Assembly (NCBI GenBank): GCA_964611435.1
Contig: CAZSXT010000016.1
Location: 1-64,000 of the forward strand
Origin: JAYPHU01 sp964611435
GTDB taxonomy: Bacteria > Pseudomonadota > Alphaproteobacteria > Rhodospirillales > UBA2165
DNA length: 64,000 nt
Direction: 5' to 3'
Below are positions 43,733 through 53,199 of the stretch, in pieces (the first letter of the stretch is position 1; every line of letters starts with the position of its first letter). Position numbers and translations under genes: made by a program. The notes under the pieces are model-generated. The model saw nothing but the letters and a program-made list of their open reading frames with translations. It was not told where the DNA came from and searched no databases.

Positions 43733-46059
43733 CCCGCCGCCCTCATAGCCTGCCAGACCTTCTCCGCTGTCAGTGGCATTTCCACGTGCCGAATGCCCAG
43801 ATACGACAGCGCGTGGTTTGCGGCGTTCATCACCGCCGGCAGAGCGCCGGTGGTGCCCGCCTCGCCCGCGCCCTTGATGCCCAGCGGATTTGTTTTGGCC
43901 GGAACCGGGTTCGAGCTGATCTCGAAATGGCACATATCATCGGCCCGGGGCATGGCGTAATCCATGAAGGAGCCCGAGAGCAACTGGCCTGATTCGGGGT
44001 CGTAGGCGATGTTTTCCATCAAGGCTTGGCCCGCGCCTTGGACGATGCCGCCATGGACCTGGCCTTCTAGGGTCAACGCATTGACCACCGTGCCCACATC
44101 ATCGACCGCGATATAGCGGACGATCTCGATCTTTCCGGTGTCCTGATCAATCTCCACCTCACAGATGTGACAGCCATTGGGGAAGCTGGCGGCGGCAGGT
44201 ACATATGTAGACCTTTCGTATAGTCCGACCTCGGTTCCCGGCGGCAAAGCCATCGGGTTGAACGCCGCCTTGGCGACATTGGTAATGGAGGTTTCCTTGT
44301 CGGTTCCGGCGACCCTGAAGACGCCTTTGTCGAACTCGATATCCGCCTCGGCGGCTTCCAGCATATGGGCGGCAATTTTGGTGCACTTCTCGATGATCTT
44401 GTCGGCCGCCCCCCGGATCGCGCCACCGCCGGTGAGCGCCGAGCGTGAGCCGATGGTGCCTGACCCGAACGCCACCTGATCCGTGTCGTGATCGATGACA
44501 TTGATGTTGTCGGAATCAATACCCAGCATGTCCGAGACCATGATCTTGTACATGGTGTCGTGGCCTTGTCCCTGGGCCTTGGTGCCGGCGAAGACGGTGA
44601 CCGAGCCCGAGGTGTCAAAGCGGATTTCCGCCTGTTCCGGCCGGGGGCCGCCGGCGGCCTCGATCATATGAATGACGCTGATGCCACGCAGTTTGCCGTC
44701 GGCGAGGCTGGCTTCCCGCCGCGCTTCGAATCCCGCGTAGTCGGCGGCCTCCAGCGCCATATCCATGTTCTTTTCGAACTCGCCGGAATCATAGTTGAAG
44801 GTCAAGCCGGTCTGATAGGGCATGGCGTCGGCGGGAATCAAATTACGCCGGCGCAGTTCCACCCGGTCGATGCCCATTTCACCGGCGGCCAGATCGATCA
44901 TCCGTTCCAGCACATAACTCGCCTCGGGCCGGCCCGCGCCCCGATAAGGGCCCGTCGGCTGGGTATTTGTGTAAACGCTGAAGACCTCCACATGGATGGC
45001 CGGCGTGGTATACGTGCCGGCCAGCCCGCCCAGGTTCATAAACGTTGGCACCATACCGGCATGGCCGGTGAGATAGGCGCCCAGATTGTTCACGTTCTTG
45101 ATGCGGAGGCCTAAGAAACGGCCGTTTTCGTCCAGGGCTAGTTCCGCATCGGTGACCACGTCGCGGGCGTGATCGTCGGCCAGAATCGCTTCCGAGCGTT
45201 CGCTCACCCATTTGACCGGGCGGCCCAGGTTCTTGGCGGCAAACAGTGTCAGCCGGTTTTCCGGAAAGTGGGTGTCCTTCAGGCCGAACGCGCCGCCGAT
45301 GTCCCGGGCGATGACCCGGACCTTGGTTTCCGGTACGTGGAAGATTTCCTCCGCCAGTTGCTGACGGGACGAATGCAGCGCCTGTGAATCGCAATACATG
45401 ACATAGCGCTCTTCGGATTGATCGTAGACACCGACGCAGCCCCGGCTCTCCATGGAGTTGGTCGAGATGCGGTTGATCACAAAGCGTTCTTTGACCACGT
45501 GTGCGGCCTTCTCGAACGCCTGGTCTACGGCGTCTTTGTCGCCGATGTTGAAGACGTTGGAGATGTTGTCAGGGAAGTCCTCGTAAAGCTGCGGGCTCGC
45601 CGGGTCGGTCGCCAGCGCCGTGTTGGTGACCGCCGCCAGGGGCTCGTAGTCCACCTCGACCAGTTCCGCCGCGTCCTTGGCCTGGGCCAGGGTTTCCGCG
45701 ACCACAAAGGCGACCGGATCACCGATCACCCGGACCCGTTCACCGCACAAGCCTGGATGGGACGCCCAGTATTCGGGGGAGCCGTCCTTCGGCCGGGTGC
45801 GGGGCGGAAAATGCGGCCGGGTCAGTCCCAGCCCGGCGGCTTTCAGGTCGGCCTCGACGTAAACCGCGTGGACGCCGGGCGCGGCCTTGGCGGCGTCAAT
45901 GTCGACCGATAGCACTTTGGCGTGGGCATAAGGCGAACGGACGCTATAACCATACAGCTGGTCCGGAAAGGAGACATCGCTGACATATTGGCCGCGTCCG
46001 GTCAGGAGCCTTGGGTCTTCCGTACGCGGGACCGGTTGTCCCATGCCAAACATGCCCAT
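43729..46059 (-). CDS. molybdopterin-binding hydroxylase large subunit, orphan 2
   Basis: The 776-residue protein is similar in length and motifs to the one at 30541, with GRGQYVSDV, VRVIARDIGGAFGLKD, PYRGAGRPEASYVLERMIDLA and the catalytic glutamate in GIKGAGEAGTTGALPAVMNA. The CO-dehydrogenase loop is again absent. No small or medium subunit gene is nearby. It runs leftward in the same direction as the binding-protein-fold gene upstream, 230 bp away, with a palindromic element between. Confidence 0.9.
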   Translation of the reverse strand: MGMFGMGQPVPRTEDPRLLTGRGQYVSDVSFPDQLYGYSVRSPYAHAKVLSVDIDAAKAAPGVHAVYVEADLKAAGLGLTRPHFPPRTRPKDGSPEYWASHPGLCGERVRVIGDPVAFVVAETLAQAKDAAELVEVDYEPLAAVTNTALATDPASPQLYEDFPDNISNVFNIGDKDAVDQAFEKAAHVVKERFVINRISTNSMESRGCVGVYDQSEERYVMYCDSQALHSSRQQLAEEIFHVPETKVRVIARDIGGAFGLKDTHFPENRLTLFAAKNLGRPVKWVSERSEAILADDHARDVVTDAELALDENGRFLGLRIKNVNNLGAYLTGHAGMVPTFMNLGGLAGTYTTPAIHVEVFSVYTNTQPTGPYRGAGRPEASYVLERMIDLAAGEMGIDRVELRRRNLIPADAMPYQTGLTFNYDSGEFEKNMDMALEAADYAGFEARREASLADGKLRGISVIHMIEAAGGPRPEQAEIRFDTSGSVTVFAGTKAQGQGHDTMYKIMVSDMLGIDSDNINVIDHDTDQVAFGSGTIGSRSALTGGGAIRGAADKIIEKCTKIAAHMLEAAEADIEFDKGVFRVAGTDKETSITNVAKAAFNPMALPPGTEVGLYERSTYVPAAASFPNGCHICEVEIDQDTGKIEIVRYIAVDDVGTVVNALTLEGQVHGGIVQGAGQALMENIAYDPESGQLLSGSFMDYAMPRADDMCHFEISSNPVPAKTNPLGIKGAGEAGTTGALPAVMNAANHALSYLGIRHVEMPLTAEKVWQAMRAAG

Positions 46060-46163
46060 GATCTATTCTCCGCTGGTGTGATTTAGAGGCGGTATTCTGG
46101 CGAAGGGCAGGGGGCGGAGCAAGGGACCTTGGCTACCCCGCCACCGCCTTCTTTATCGCGTCG

Positions 46164-46259
46164 TGCCCGAGTTGGGACCGACGTTAGTCGGGACCAAGTC
46201 TCGGGTATCCATGGATCGCGGTTTATTGGTCCCCCGAGAATTGCTTCGCAACTCGGGGG
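46164..46259. repeat. compound palindromic element (REP-like)
   Basis: Two stem-loops lie side by side. CCCGAG (46166-46171) pairs with CTCGGG (46200-46205). CCCCCGAG (46231-46238) pairs with CTCGGGGG (46252-46259), with an inner TTGC/GCAA. The shared CCCGAG/CTCGGG arms suggest one repeated unit, as in intergenic palindromic repeats. There is no T run on either strand, so it is not an intrinsic terminator. Confidence 0.55.
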
Positions 46260-46289
46260 TGACGCAGAAAAGAGGCGGAGGGGGCGGCT

Positions 46290-47180
46290 CTACCCGGCCA
46301 CCGCCATGTCGTAGTCGTAGCCGTCCGGCTTTTCGTCGAAGATGGCGCGGTCGTGGATCCAGGCCTGGGTCTTATCGAATGTCTCCTGTGTATACGGCAG
46401 AAAGACGATCCGTTCCCCGGCGCTGAATTGGCGCACGTCGAGCTGATCTTTGTAGCGGTCCGGCGTTTCCAGCAGGTAATAATGCTTGTACTTCTCCGGC
46501 TCCAGATCGATGTCCATCTGCGCCCGCTTCATGGCTTCCATGTATTTTTCCACGTCCGCCTCGTCCACGTCGTGGGGGAACATGAAGGCAATCATAAAGG
46601 TCGTGTCGACGATGCGGCGCATGCCCAACTGTTCCGCCGCCTGGTAGGTGAGGCCCCAAACGCTGGAGGCCTCCACGTCGCCATCCACTAACACGTCCAC
46701 GCGGGCCCAGGGCAGGCCGGTGAACTTCAGCTTGATATCGTCCGGTTTGAGGAACGGTTCCAGCGCCTGGATGGTGGTGAAGTGGCTGCCGGAATGATAG
46801 CCGACGGCGATTTCCTTGCCGGCCAAGTCTTCAGGCCGCTTGATGTCTGAATCCAGCCGGACCATCACCGCGCCGGGGGTCACAACATAGGCCTTGCCCC
46901 ACATGCGCCCGACATTCTGGGCGGAGGCTTGATTCACCGCCCAATGACAGGCGCAGCTGATGTCCGATTTGACGCCCTTGTTGCCCTTGCCGGAGATATA
47001 GGACTCGTACGCGCCTTTCTTGATTTCCATAACGTTGCCGCTGTCGTCCACGGTTTTGGGCCTTTCCGCGTCGCTGCGGCGGGGAATTTCATAGTCCAGG
47101 CCAGCGTCGGTGAAATAGCCTTTTTCGTGGGCGATCCATTCCTGAATACGACCGTGGGGTTGAATGATAAACTTCGCCAT
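46290..47180 (-). CDS. binding-protein-fold protein without signal peptide; candidate ring-acid decarboxylase
   Basis: The 296-residue protein has a periplasmic-binding-protein type II fold typical of NMT1/ABC substrate-binding proteins (AHEKGYFTDAGLDYEIP, DLAGKEIAVGYHSGSHFTTIQAL, VDGDVEASSVWGLTYQAAEQLG). It starts MAKFIIQPHGRIQEW with no signal peptide, and no ABC transporter genes are near. 4,5-Dihydroxyphthalate decarboxylase (Pht5) is a known cytosolic enzyme with this fold, and the Rieske and Gfo/Idh genes nearby match the other Pht steps. A cytosolic enzyme role is therefore inferred, not proven. Confidence 0.7.
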   Translation of the reverse strand: MAKFIIQPHGRIQEWIAHEKGYFTDAGLDYEIPRRSDAERPKTVDDSGNVMEIKKGAYESYISGKGNKGVKSDISCACHWAVNQASAQNVGRMWGKAYVVTPGAVMVRLDSDIKRPEDLAGKEIAVGYHSGSHFTTIQALEPFLKPDDIKLKFTGLPWARVDVLVDGDVEASSVWGLTYQAAEQLGMRRIVDTTFMIAFMFPHDVDEADVEKYMEAMKRAQMDIDLEPEKYKHYYLLETPDRYKDQLDVRQFSAGERIVFLPYTQETFDKTQAWIHDRAIFDEKPDGYDYDMAVAG

Positions 47181-47279
47181 GATCTGTCCTCCCGTCCGGC
47201 ACGTGGGACCCACGTTCCGGGTTTGCAAAACGGTACTATTTGTTAGACTTTTGCCGTCCCACTCGAAGGATGTCACAAA

Positions 47280-48281
47280 ATGGCGGAACTGGTCAAAGCG
47301 TTCGGCACATCCCACAGCCCGGCCCTCAACAGCACGGTCGAGGATTATCACCAGCATGCCGATATCGACCGGGGTGCGAGCCATTGGAAACGCACCCTGA
47401 TGGACAAGGACGGCAACGTTTCCACCTTTGAAGAGCTGATCGAAAAGGCGCCCGACTGGATGGCTGACGCCATCACCGACAAAAAAATCGGAGAGCAGGT
47501 GGACAAGTGCCAGGAAAACATCGCCCGGATGGCCGCCGACGTGAATGGCGCAGACTTGGATGCGCTGATTATTATCGGCGACGACCAGCAGGAACAATAT
47601 TTCAGCGACAACATGCCCGCCTTCATCGTCTATCACGGCGAGACCATCCGCAACACGACGATAGAGTTGGCGGAAGGCGCCCCCCAATGGTGGCAGCGCG
47701 CCCGGTCTCAGTATCATGAAGAAGACGGCCCAAAGGACTATCCCGTCGCGTCCGAGCTTTCCAAACATATGATCGATAGTCTGCTCGATCAGGAATTTGA
47801 TATCTCTGTCTCGGATGAGCTTCGGTTCGAGCGGGGCGAGAGCCATTCCTTCGGTTTCTATCACCGCCGCTTGGCCAACGGAAATGCGGTGCCCATCGTG
47901 CCGATCAGCCAGAACACGTACTATCCGCCGAACCAGCCCAGGCCCAAGCGCTGTTATGACTTCGGCCGGGCGATCCGCCAATCGGTCGAGTCCTGGAAGG
48001 CGGACGCCAAGGTCGGGATCATGGCCTCTGGCGGTTTAAGCCATTTCACGATTGATGAAGAATTGGATCGGGGTGTGATGAAGGCCCTGGAAGAGAAGGA
48101 CAAAGACGCCTTGATTTCCATTCCGCTCAATAAGCTTAACACCGGCAATTCTGAAATTCGTAATTGGATCACTGTCGCCGGCGCGGCCGAAGACCTGGAG
48201 ATGGTTTGGTCCGACTATGTGCCGTGCTACCGCTCTCTGGCGGGAACCGGCTGCGCAATGGCCTTCGCGGTCTGGAGCTAA
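47280..48281 (+). CDS. LigB-type extradiol ring-cleavage dioxygenase (1)
   Basis: The 333-residue protein is a class III extradiol dioxygenase. It shows FGTSHSPAL, DALIIIGDDQQEQYF, SFGFYHRRL, and the catalytic-histidine region MASGGLSHFTIDEELD. The family opens catechol-type rings such as protocatechuate at the 4,5 bond. No LigA small subunit gene is adjacent. It is divergent from the binding-protein-fold gene with 99 bp between, and is followed 21 bp later by the arylsulfotransferase-like gene. A paralog is at 61070. Confidence 0.88.
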   Translation: MAELVKAFGTSHSPALNSTVEDYHQHADIDRGASHWKRTLMDKDGNVSTFEELIEKAPDWMADAITDKKIGEQVDKCQENIARMAADVNGADLDALIIIGDDQQEQYFSDNMPAFIVYHGETIRNTTIELAEGAPQWWQRARSQYHEEDGPKDYPVASELSKHMIDSLLDQEFDISVSDELRFERGESHSFGFYHRRLANGNAVPIVPISQNTYYPPNQPRPKRCYDFGRAIRQSVESWKADAKVGIMASGGLSHFTIDEELDRGVMKALEEKDKDALISIPLNKLNTGNSEIRNWITVAGAAEDLEMVWSDYVPCYRSLAGTGCAMAFAVWS

Positions 48282-48302
48282 AATAAATTTAAGGGGGGCA
48301 AT

Positions 48303-49397
48303 ATGCTCTACGGAGAACTCGGGGTTACGCTCTGCGACGAAGATAAGGCGGCGGGGGGGTACACCCTCATCTCGCCCATCGGCAACTTCACCAAGACCTA
48401 TGCCCTGAACATGAAGGGCGAGGTGGTGCACGAATGGGACCGGGGCCTGCCGCCCGGTAACTACGCCTATTTGCTGCCCACAGGAAATCTGCTGAGCGGC
48501 AACCGCACGGACGAAGGCCCGCACATTGCGGCAAAGGGCGGCTGCCTGCGGGAGTTTGATTGGGACGGCAACATCGTATGGGAATATACCGATCACACCC
48601 AGCACCACGATTTCCGCCGGCTGGCGAACGGCAACACGATCTATATCGGCCTCGAAGACATGCGCGAGGATACTCAGGCGCGGCTGATCGGCGGCATGCC
48701 TGGCACCGAACACGAAGGCGGGATTATTCATACGGACTATCTGCGGGAGGTAACCCCGGATGGCGAAACCGTCTGGGAATGGCACGCCCAGGACGAGATG
48801 GAGATTGAGAACTACCCAGTCTGTCCATTGTGTCCGCGGGAAGAACAGATGCACATGAATACCGTTGCCGAAGATAAGAACGGCAACTTCATGATCAGCA
48901 GCCGGCATACCAACCATTGCGCCGTTATCGATAAGAAGACCGGAAAGTTCATCTGGGAGATGATGGAGCTGAGCTTTGGCCACCAGCATGATTTTCAGGA
49001 ATTGGAGAACGGTAACTACATGCTGTTCTCCAACGGCTATCACACAGATCGAACGGGGCCGGCGGCCGGCTCCCGCATTTTCGAGATCGATCCGGCGACC
49101 AAGGAAATCGTCTGGGAGTTTGTCGGCCTGCCGCCGCACACGTTTTATTCCGGCCATATCAGCGGCTGTCAGCGTTTGTGGAACGGCAATACCTTGATCT
49201 GCGAAGGTGTAGGCGGGCGCGTGTTCGAGGTGACGCCAGACAAGGAGGTCGTGTGGAACTACACCTCGCCCTATTTCATGCCGAAGGATTTCAAAGGTCC
49301 CTGGGCCAACGCCAACCAGCTGTTCAGGGCCCACCGCTATGCGCCGGACTCGCCCGAGATCGGCGGGCGGCTGAACCCCGACCCGTACGCCAGCTAG
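48303..49397 (+). CDS. arylsulfotransferase-like beta-propeller protein without signal peptide
   Basis: A 364-residue protein of the ASST-like beta-propeller group (Arylsulfotran_2 type). Repeated Gly-Asn-rich blades (LLPTGNLLSGN, RLANGNTIYIG, EDKNGNFMISSRH, ELENGNYMLFSN, RLWNGNTLICEG) and repeated E-(I/V)-V-W strands are visible. Classical ASST is periplasmic and PAPS-independent; this one has no signal peptide and sits between ring-cleavage genes. Its reaction is unknown. A binding or lyase-like role in the pathway is possible. Confidence 0.75.
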   Translation: MLYGELGVTLCDEDKAAGGYTLISPIGNFTKTYALNMKGEVVHEWDRGLPPGNYAYLLPTGNLLSGNRTDEGPHIAAKGGCLREFDWDGNIVWEYTDHTQHHDFRRLANGNTIYIGLEDMREDTQARLIGGMPGTEHEGGIIHTDYLREVTPDGETVWEWHAQDEMEIENYPVCPLCPREEQMHMNTVAEDKNGNFMISSRHTNHCAVIDKKTGKFIWEMMELSFGHQHDFQELENGNYMLFSNGYHTDRTGPAAGSRIFEIDPATKEIVWEFVGLPPHTFYSGHISGCQRLWNGNTLICEGVGGRVFEVTPDKEVVWNYTSPYFMPKDFKGPWANANQLFRAHRYAPDSPEIGGRLNPDPYAS

Positions 49398-49406
49398 GAG
49401 GGCGCA

Positions 49407-50831
49407 ATGAACGGACATGCTCATCATCTAAGCGCACAGGATATCCGCCAAAAAGTGGGCCACCCCATCGTCGATGGCGATGGCCACGTGGTCGAAACCT
49501 CGGCGGTCATTCTGGATTACGTAAAACAGATCGCCGGCGCGGATGTCGCCAAGCAATATGAACAAATGGGTCCCTGGTTTGGCCGACGCCAGCACAAGGA
49601 AATCTTTTGGGGAATGCCGTCCGGGCCCAACAGTTTGGACCGGGCGACGGCCATGCTGCCGAAACTGTACGCGGAGCGGCTGGAAGAGGCTGGGATTGAT
49701 TTCGGCATTTGTTATTCGACCGCTGTTCTGCCGCTGATGCATCAGAACAATGACGAGCTGCGTCAGGTTGGTCACAGGGCGCTAAATACAATGTTGGCGG
49801 ACATGTTCCGGGATGTTAGCGACCGCCTGACTCCATCCGCCGGTATCCCCATGTACTCACCGGATGAAGCCATCGCCGAGCTGGATTACGTGGTCAACGA
49901 ACTCGGGTTCAAGGCGGCCACGTTTGGCACCGAAGTTCGTATCGCGCCGCCCGAGGTGATGGAGGCCGCGCCGGACCTGGATGACTTTGTGTGCGCGATC
50001 TACCCGGTCGCCATGGACTCGCTCCATGACTATGATCCGGTCTGGCAGCGGTGTCTTGATCTGAAGATCGCGGTGGCCAGTCACACGGCCGGGCGGGGCA
50101 CGCTGGGCTATCGTTCCTCGCCTACCAACTATGTCTTTAATCATCTGGGCGGCTTTGCCGAGTCGGGGGATTATTTCTGCCGGTGTCTCTTTTTGGGCGG
50201 CGTCACCCGCCGGTTTCCCGGTCTGAATTTTGCGTTTCTGGAAGGCGGCGTCGGCTGGGCGTCACAACTCTATAACGACCTGTTCGAGCATTGGGAAAAG
50301 CGCAATGTGGACTTCATGCGCGAGAATTTGGACCCATCCAAGCTGGATGTGGCGCTGATCGCCGAGATGGCGGCTCAATACGGCGGCGATATCCTGACCC
50401 CGGACAAGGTCGGCCAACAGCCGCAACGCCACCGGATGGGAGGCGTCATCGCCGGGGAACTGGAGATCGACGAGTTCAAGGCCTGCGAAATTTCGAAAGA
50501 GGAAGACATTGCCGATTTGTTCGTCAAACCCTTCTACTTCGGCTGCGAGGCGGACGATCGGATGAATGCCGTGGCTTTCGACCGTCGGCTCAATCATCTT
50601 GAGGTTCAACTGAAGGCGATGTTCGGCTCCGATATTGGCCACTGGGACGTGACCGACATGACCGGCTGCGTGCCCCATGCGTACGAGATGGTGGAGAGCG
50701 GCCTGATGAACGAGGATAGTTTTCGGGACTTCATGTTCACCAATCCGGTCAGTTTCTTCACCGACCAGAACCCGAACTTCTTTGACGGCACCGTAGTCGA
50801 AGCCGATGTAAAGGCGATGCTGAATGGCTGA
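49407..50831 (+). CDS. amidohydrolase-2 family protein (LigJ/ACMSD-like)
   Basis: The 474-residue protein has the DGDGHVVETSAVILDYV opening of amidohydrolase-2, the RLTPSAGIPMYSPDEAIAELDYVVNELGFKA segment, ASHTAGRGT (active-site His), FLEGGVGWASQLYNDLFEHWEKRN, and GSDIGHWDVTDM near the end. Members include the 4-oxalomesaconate hydratase LigJ and ACMS decarboxylase. It begins 9 bp after the arylsulfotransferase-like gene and overlaps the Ldh-type gene by 8 bp (stop and start share ATGGCTGA), so it is in one operon. Confidence 0.87.
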   Translation: MNGHAHHLSAQDIRQKVGHPIVDGDGHVVETSAVILDYVKQIAGADVAKQYEQMGPWFGRRQHKEIFWGMPSGPNSLDRATAMLPKLYAERLEEAGIDFGICYSTAVLPLMHQNNDELRQVGHRALNTMLADMFRDVSDRLTPSAGIPMYSPDEAIAELDYVVNELGFKAATFGTEVRIAPPEVMEAAPDLDDFVCAIYPVAMDSLHDYDPVWQRCLDLKIAVASHTAGRGTLGYRSSPTNYVFNHLGGFAESGDYFCRCLFLGGVTRRFPGLNFAFLEGGVGWASQLYNDLFEHWEKRNVDFMRENLDPSKLDVALIAEMAAQYGGDILTPDKVGQQPQRHRMGGVIAGELEIDEFKACEISKEEDIADLFVKPFYFGCEADDRMNAVAFDRRLNHLEVQLKAMFGSDIGHWDVTDMTGCVPHAYEMVESGLMNEDSFRDFMFTNPVSFFTDQNPNFFDGTVVEADVKAMLNG

Positions 50832-51909
50832 TCACGGCGATATCACCGTTTCGGCCGAGCTGCTCCGCCGGCAACTGGAAGATTTATTGGCCGCCTGGGG
50901 CATGCCCGAAGACTATATCAGGGTCACCGCCGATATCATCATGGATACGGATCTCTGCGGGATCGATTCCCATGGGGTGGGTATGTTGTCCAGCTATGAT
51001 CAGTGGCGGGATGACGGCGACCTGTTTTTCGATGCGCCGATCACCGTGGTGAACGATATCCCGTCCATGGCGCTGCTGGATGCGGGCTCGGGATTGGGCC
51101 ATCCCGCCGCTTACAAGGCCATGACCTTGGCCATCGAAAAGGCGAAGGCCACCGGTATCGGCATGGTGACGGTGCGCAAGTCCAATCATTTCGGCGCGGC
51201 CGGCTATTACGCCAAGATGGCGCTTGAGCACGGGTTAATCGGCATCGCTATGACGGCGACGCCGGGGGCAGCCGTCGTGCCCACCTTCGGCAAGCAAAGC
51301 ATGATCGGCACCAATCCGATCGCCTTTGCTGCGCCGACCAAGCGTAACCCGCCGTTTGTTCTGGATATGGCGACCAGCACCGTCGCGGTGGGGAAACTCG
51401 CTATTTCTCACCGGCTGCAAAAGCCGATCCCGTTGGGCTGGGCCCTGGATGATGACGGCCAGCCGACCACCGACGCGACCGTGGCCCGGTTTGCCCGAAA
51501 GCTGACCCCGCTTGGCGGCAGCCGGGAGCTGGGCAGTCACAAGGGCTATGGCCTCGGCGCCATGGTGGAGATTCTATGTTCGATCATGTCGGGCGCGTCG
51601 ATCCTGTGTATGGAGCGGGACAAGGGCATGACCTTCAACATCGGCGATGTGGGGCATTTTGTGATGGCGGCCGATCCGGCGGCGCTGCGCGGCGATGACG
51701 GGTTCGTCGATGAGCTGGACGACTATATCGATGCGCTCCGTGCAACCCCGCCCGCCGATCCCGATCAACCTGTCTTGATCGCCGGCGATCCCGAATGGGC
51801 GCAGTTCGAGGAGCGGTCCAAGAACGGTATCCCCTTGTCGGCGGCCCTGACGGAGGAAATCCGTGGATGTGCGGACAAGGCCGGCGTGGCCTTCATCCTG
51901 ACGAATTAG
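50824..51909 (+). CDS. Ldh-family NAD(P)H-dependent oxidoreductase (malate/L-lactate dehydrogenase type)
   Basis: A 361-residue protein of the malate/L-lactate/delta-piperideine dehydrogenase family: DLCGIDSHGVGML, the catalytic SNHFGAAGYYAKMALEHGLIG, IGTNPIAFAAPT, and FVLDMATSTVAVGKL. It reduces or oxidises a 2-oxo acid or cyclic imine. Translation is coupled to the amidohydrolase by an 8-bp overlap. In the pathway it could handle the 2-oxo or 2-hydroxy acid formed after ring opening. Confidence 0.9.
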   Translation: MADHGDITVSAELLRRQLEDLLAAWGMPEDYIRVTADIIMDTDLCGIDSHGVGMLSSYDQWRDDGDLFFDAPITVVNDIPSMALLDAGSGLGHPAAYKAMTLAIEKAKATGIGMVTVRKSNHFGAAGYYAKMALEHGLIGIAMTATPGAAVVPTFGKQSMIGTNPIAFAAPTKRNPPFVLDMATSTVAVGKLAISHRLQKPIPLGWALDDDGQPTTDATVARFARKLTPLGGSRELGSHKGYGLGAMVEILCSIMSGASILCMERDKGMTFNIGDVGHFVMAADPAALRGDDGFVDELDDYIDALRATPPADPDQPVLIAGDPEWAQFEERSKNGIPLSAALTEEIRGCADKAGVAFILTN

Positions 51910-51912
51910 GCT

Positions 51913-53199
51913 CTAGAGGCTGACTTTCGCCCCTTCGGCAATCGTCCGGGGGGCTTTGTTCAAGCCTTCGATGGCGAAACCGGCCGCCGCCTTATAGCCC
52001 GCCATGAACTCATTGCGTTCGTCGGGCGGGATCACGTCGTCGATATTGTCGAAGGTGCCGCGGCAGCGTTCGTCCACCATGTTCAACAGCCCGAACGGTC
52101 CGGCGCCCCGGTTGCGCAGCACCACTTCCGAGATCGGCCCGCAGAATTTCTGGTCAAAGGCGGTGAGCGCCTCCGGGGTGAGTCCGTGCTCGATAAGGGC
52201 CGCGCCCAGGTTGCGGGTATCGACGACAGCCTGGCTGCCGCCGTTGGAACCTGTCGGATACATGGGATGGGCCGCGTCGCCGATCAGGATCACGCGACCG
52301 TCCTGCCAGGTGGGGATCGGATCCCGGTCGATCATCGGATTCTCGAACGCCTCATCCGCGCCGCGCAACAGGCCCGGGACGTCCAGCCAGTCATAGGTCC
52401 AGTCTTCAAAATAATGGATAAAATCGTCAATCCCGACCTTTTGGAACCAGCCGCTGTCTTTCCAGTCGTCAGGATCGTCGAAGGTCACCTCGGCGATCCA
52501 GTTGATCAGCGCCAGGCCGGTGTCCGGGTCGGGATGGGAGATCGGATAGATCACCATCCGCTGCTTGTGGGTGCCGAGCCCGACAAACGACGAGCCCGTG
52601 CGTATCGGTTTGCCCAGGGATGCGCCCCGCCACATCAGTGCGCCGCCCCAATGGATCGGCGGCTGGTCGGGATGCATCTGCGCCCGGATGGCGGAATGGA
52701 TGCCGTCCGCGCCCACCAGGATGGTCCCAGTTTCGCGGATCGTATCGCCGCCCCGCTGTTCGACAATGGCGGTCACCGTGCCGTCATCGTTGTTTTCATA
52801 GCCGGTGACCCGGTGGCCTAAGCGGACGGCGTCATTGCCCAGACGCTCGAGCACCTCCCGGTAGAGCATCATGTGGAATTCGCCCCGGTGGACGGCGTAT
52901 TGGGGCCAGTTGTAGCCGGCCAGCAATCCGCGCTCCTCGGAATATATGTCGTTGCCGTTGAGGCCCACCAGCGCCCATTCCTTGGCGGGCAGGCCGACCG
53001 TGTTCAGCTTGTCTTCATCGATGCCGAGGTCGAGGAGTTCGCGCACCGCGTTGGGCTGCATGTTGATGCCCACGCCAAGCGGGCTGAGATTGCGCACGGA
53101 TTCATAGACGGTGCAGGGCACGCCAATCTGGTAGAGGGTCAGGGCCAGGGTAAGCCCGCCGATGCCGCCGCCGGCGATAAGAACTCGGGGTTCAGACAT
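51913..53199 (-). CDS. FAD-dependent monooxygenase (salicylate/phenazine-type)
   Basis: The 428-residue class A flavoprotein has the FAD fold motif AGGGIGGLTLALTLYQIG (8-25), the LVGADGIHSAIRAQM motif and the second FAD site RVILIGDAAHPMYPTGSNGGSQAVVDTRNLG. It lacks the extra thioredoxin-fold C-terminus seen in the 11 kb hydroxylase. It is convergent with the Ldh-type gene (3 bp between stops) and divergent from the P450 gene. Confidence 0.9.
   Translation of the reverse strand: MSEPRVLIAGGGIGGLTLALTLYQIGVPCTVYESVRNLSPLGVGINMQPNAVRELLDLGIDEDKLNTVGLPAKEWALVGLNGNDIYSEERGLLAGYNWPQYAVHRGEFHMMLYREVLERLGNDAVRLGHRVTGYENNDDGTVTAIVEQRGGDTIRETGTILVGADGIHSAIRAQMHPDQPPIHWGGALMWRGASLGKPIRTGSSFVGLGTHKQRMVIYPISHPDPDTGLALINWIAEVTFDDPDDWKDSGWFQKVGIDDFIHYFEDWTYDWLDVPGLLRGADEAFENPMIDRDPIPTWQDGRVILIGDAAHPMYPTGSNGGSQAVVDTRNLGAALIEHGLTPEALTAFDQKFCGPISEVVLRNRGAGPFGLLNMVDERCRGTFDNIDDVIPPDERNEFMAGYKAAAGFAIEGLNKAPRTIAEGAKVSL

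Noticed and set aside
46129..46426. Small rightward open frames near the palindromic element
   Set aside because: They are antisense to the binding-protein-fold gene or follow the hairpins, with arginine-rich sequence typical of shadow frames.
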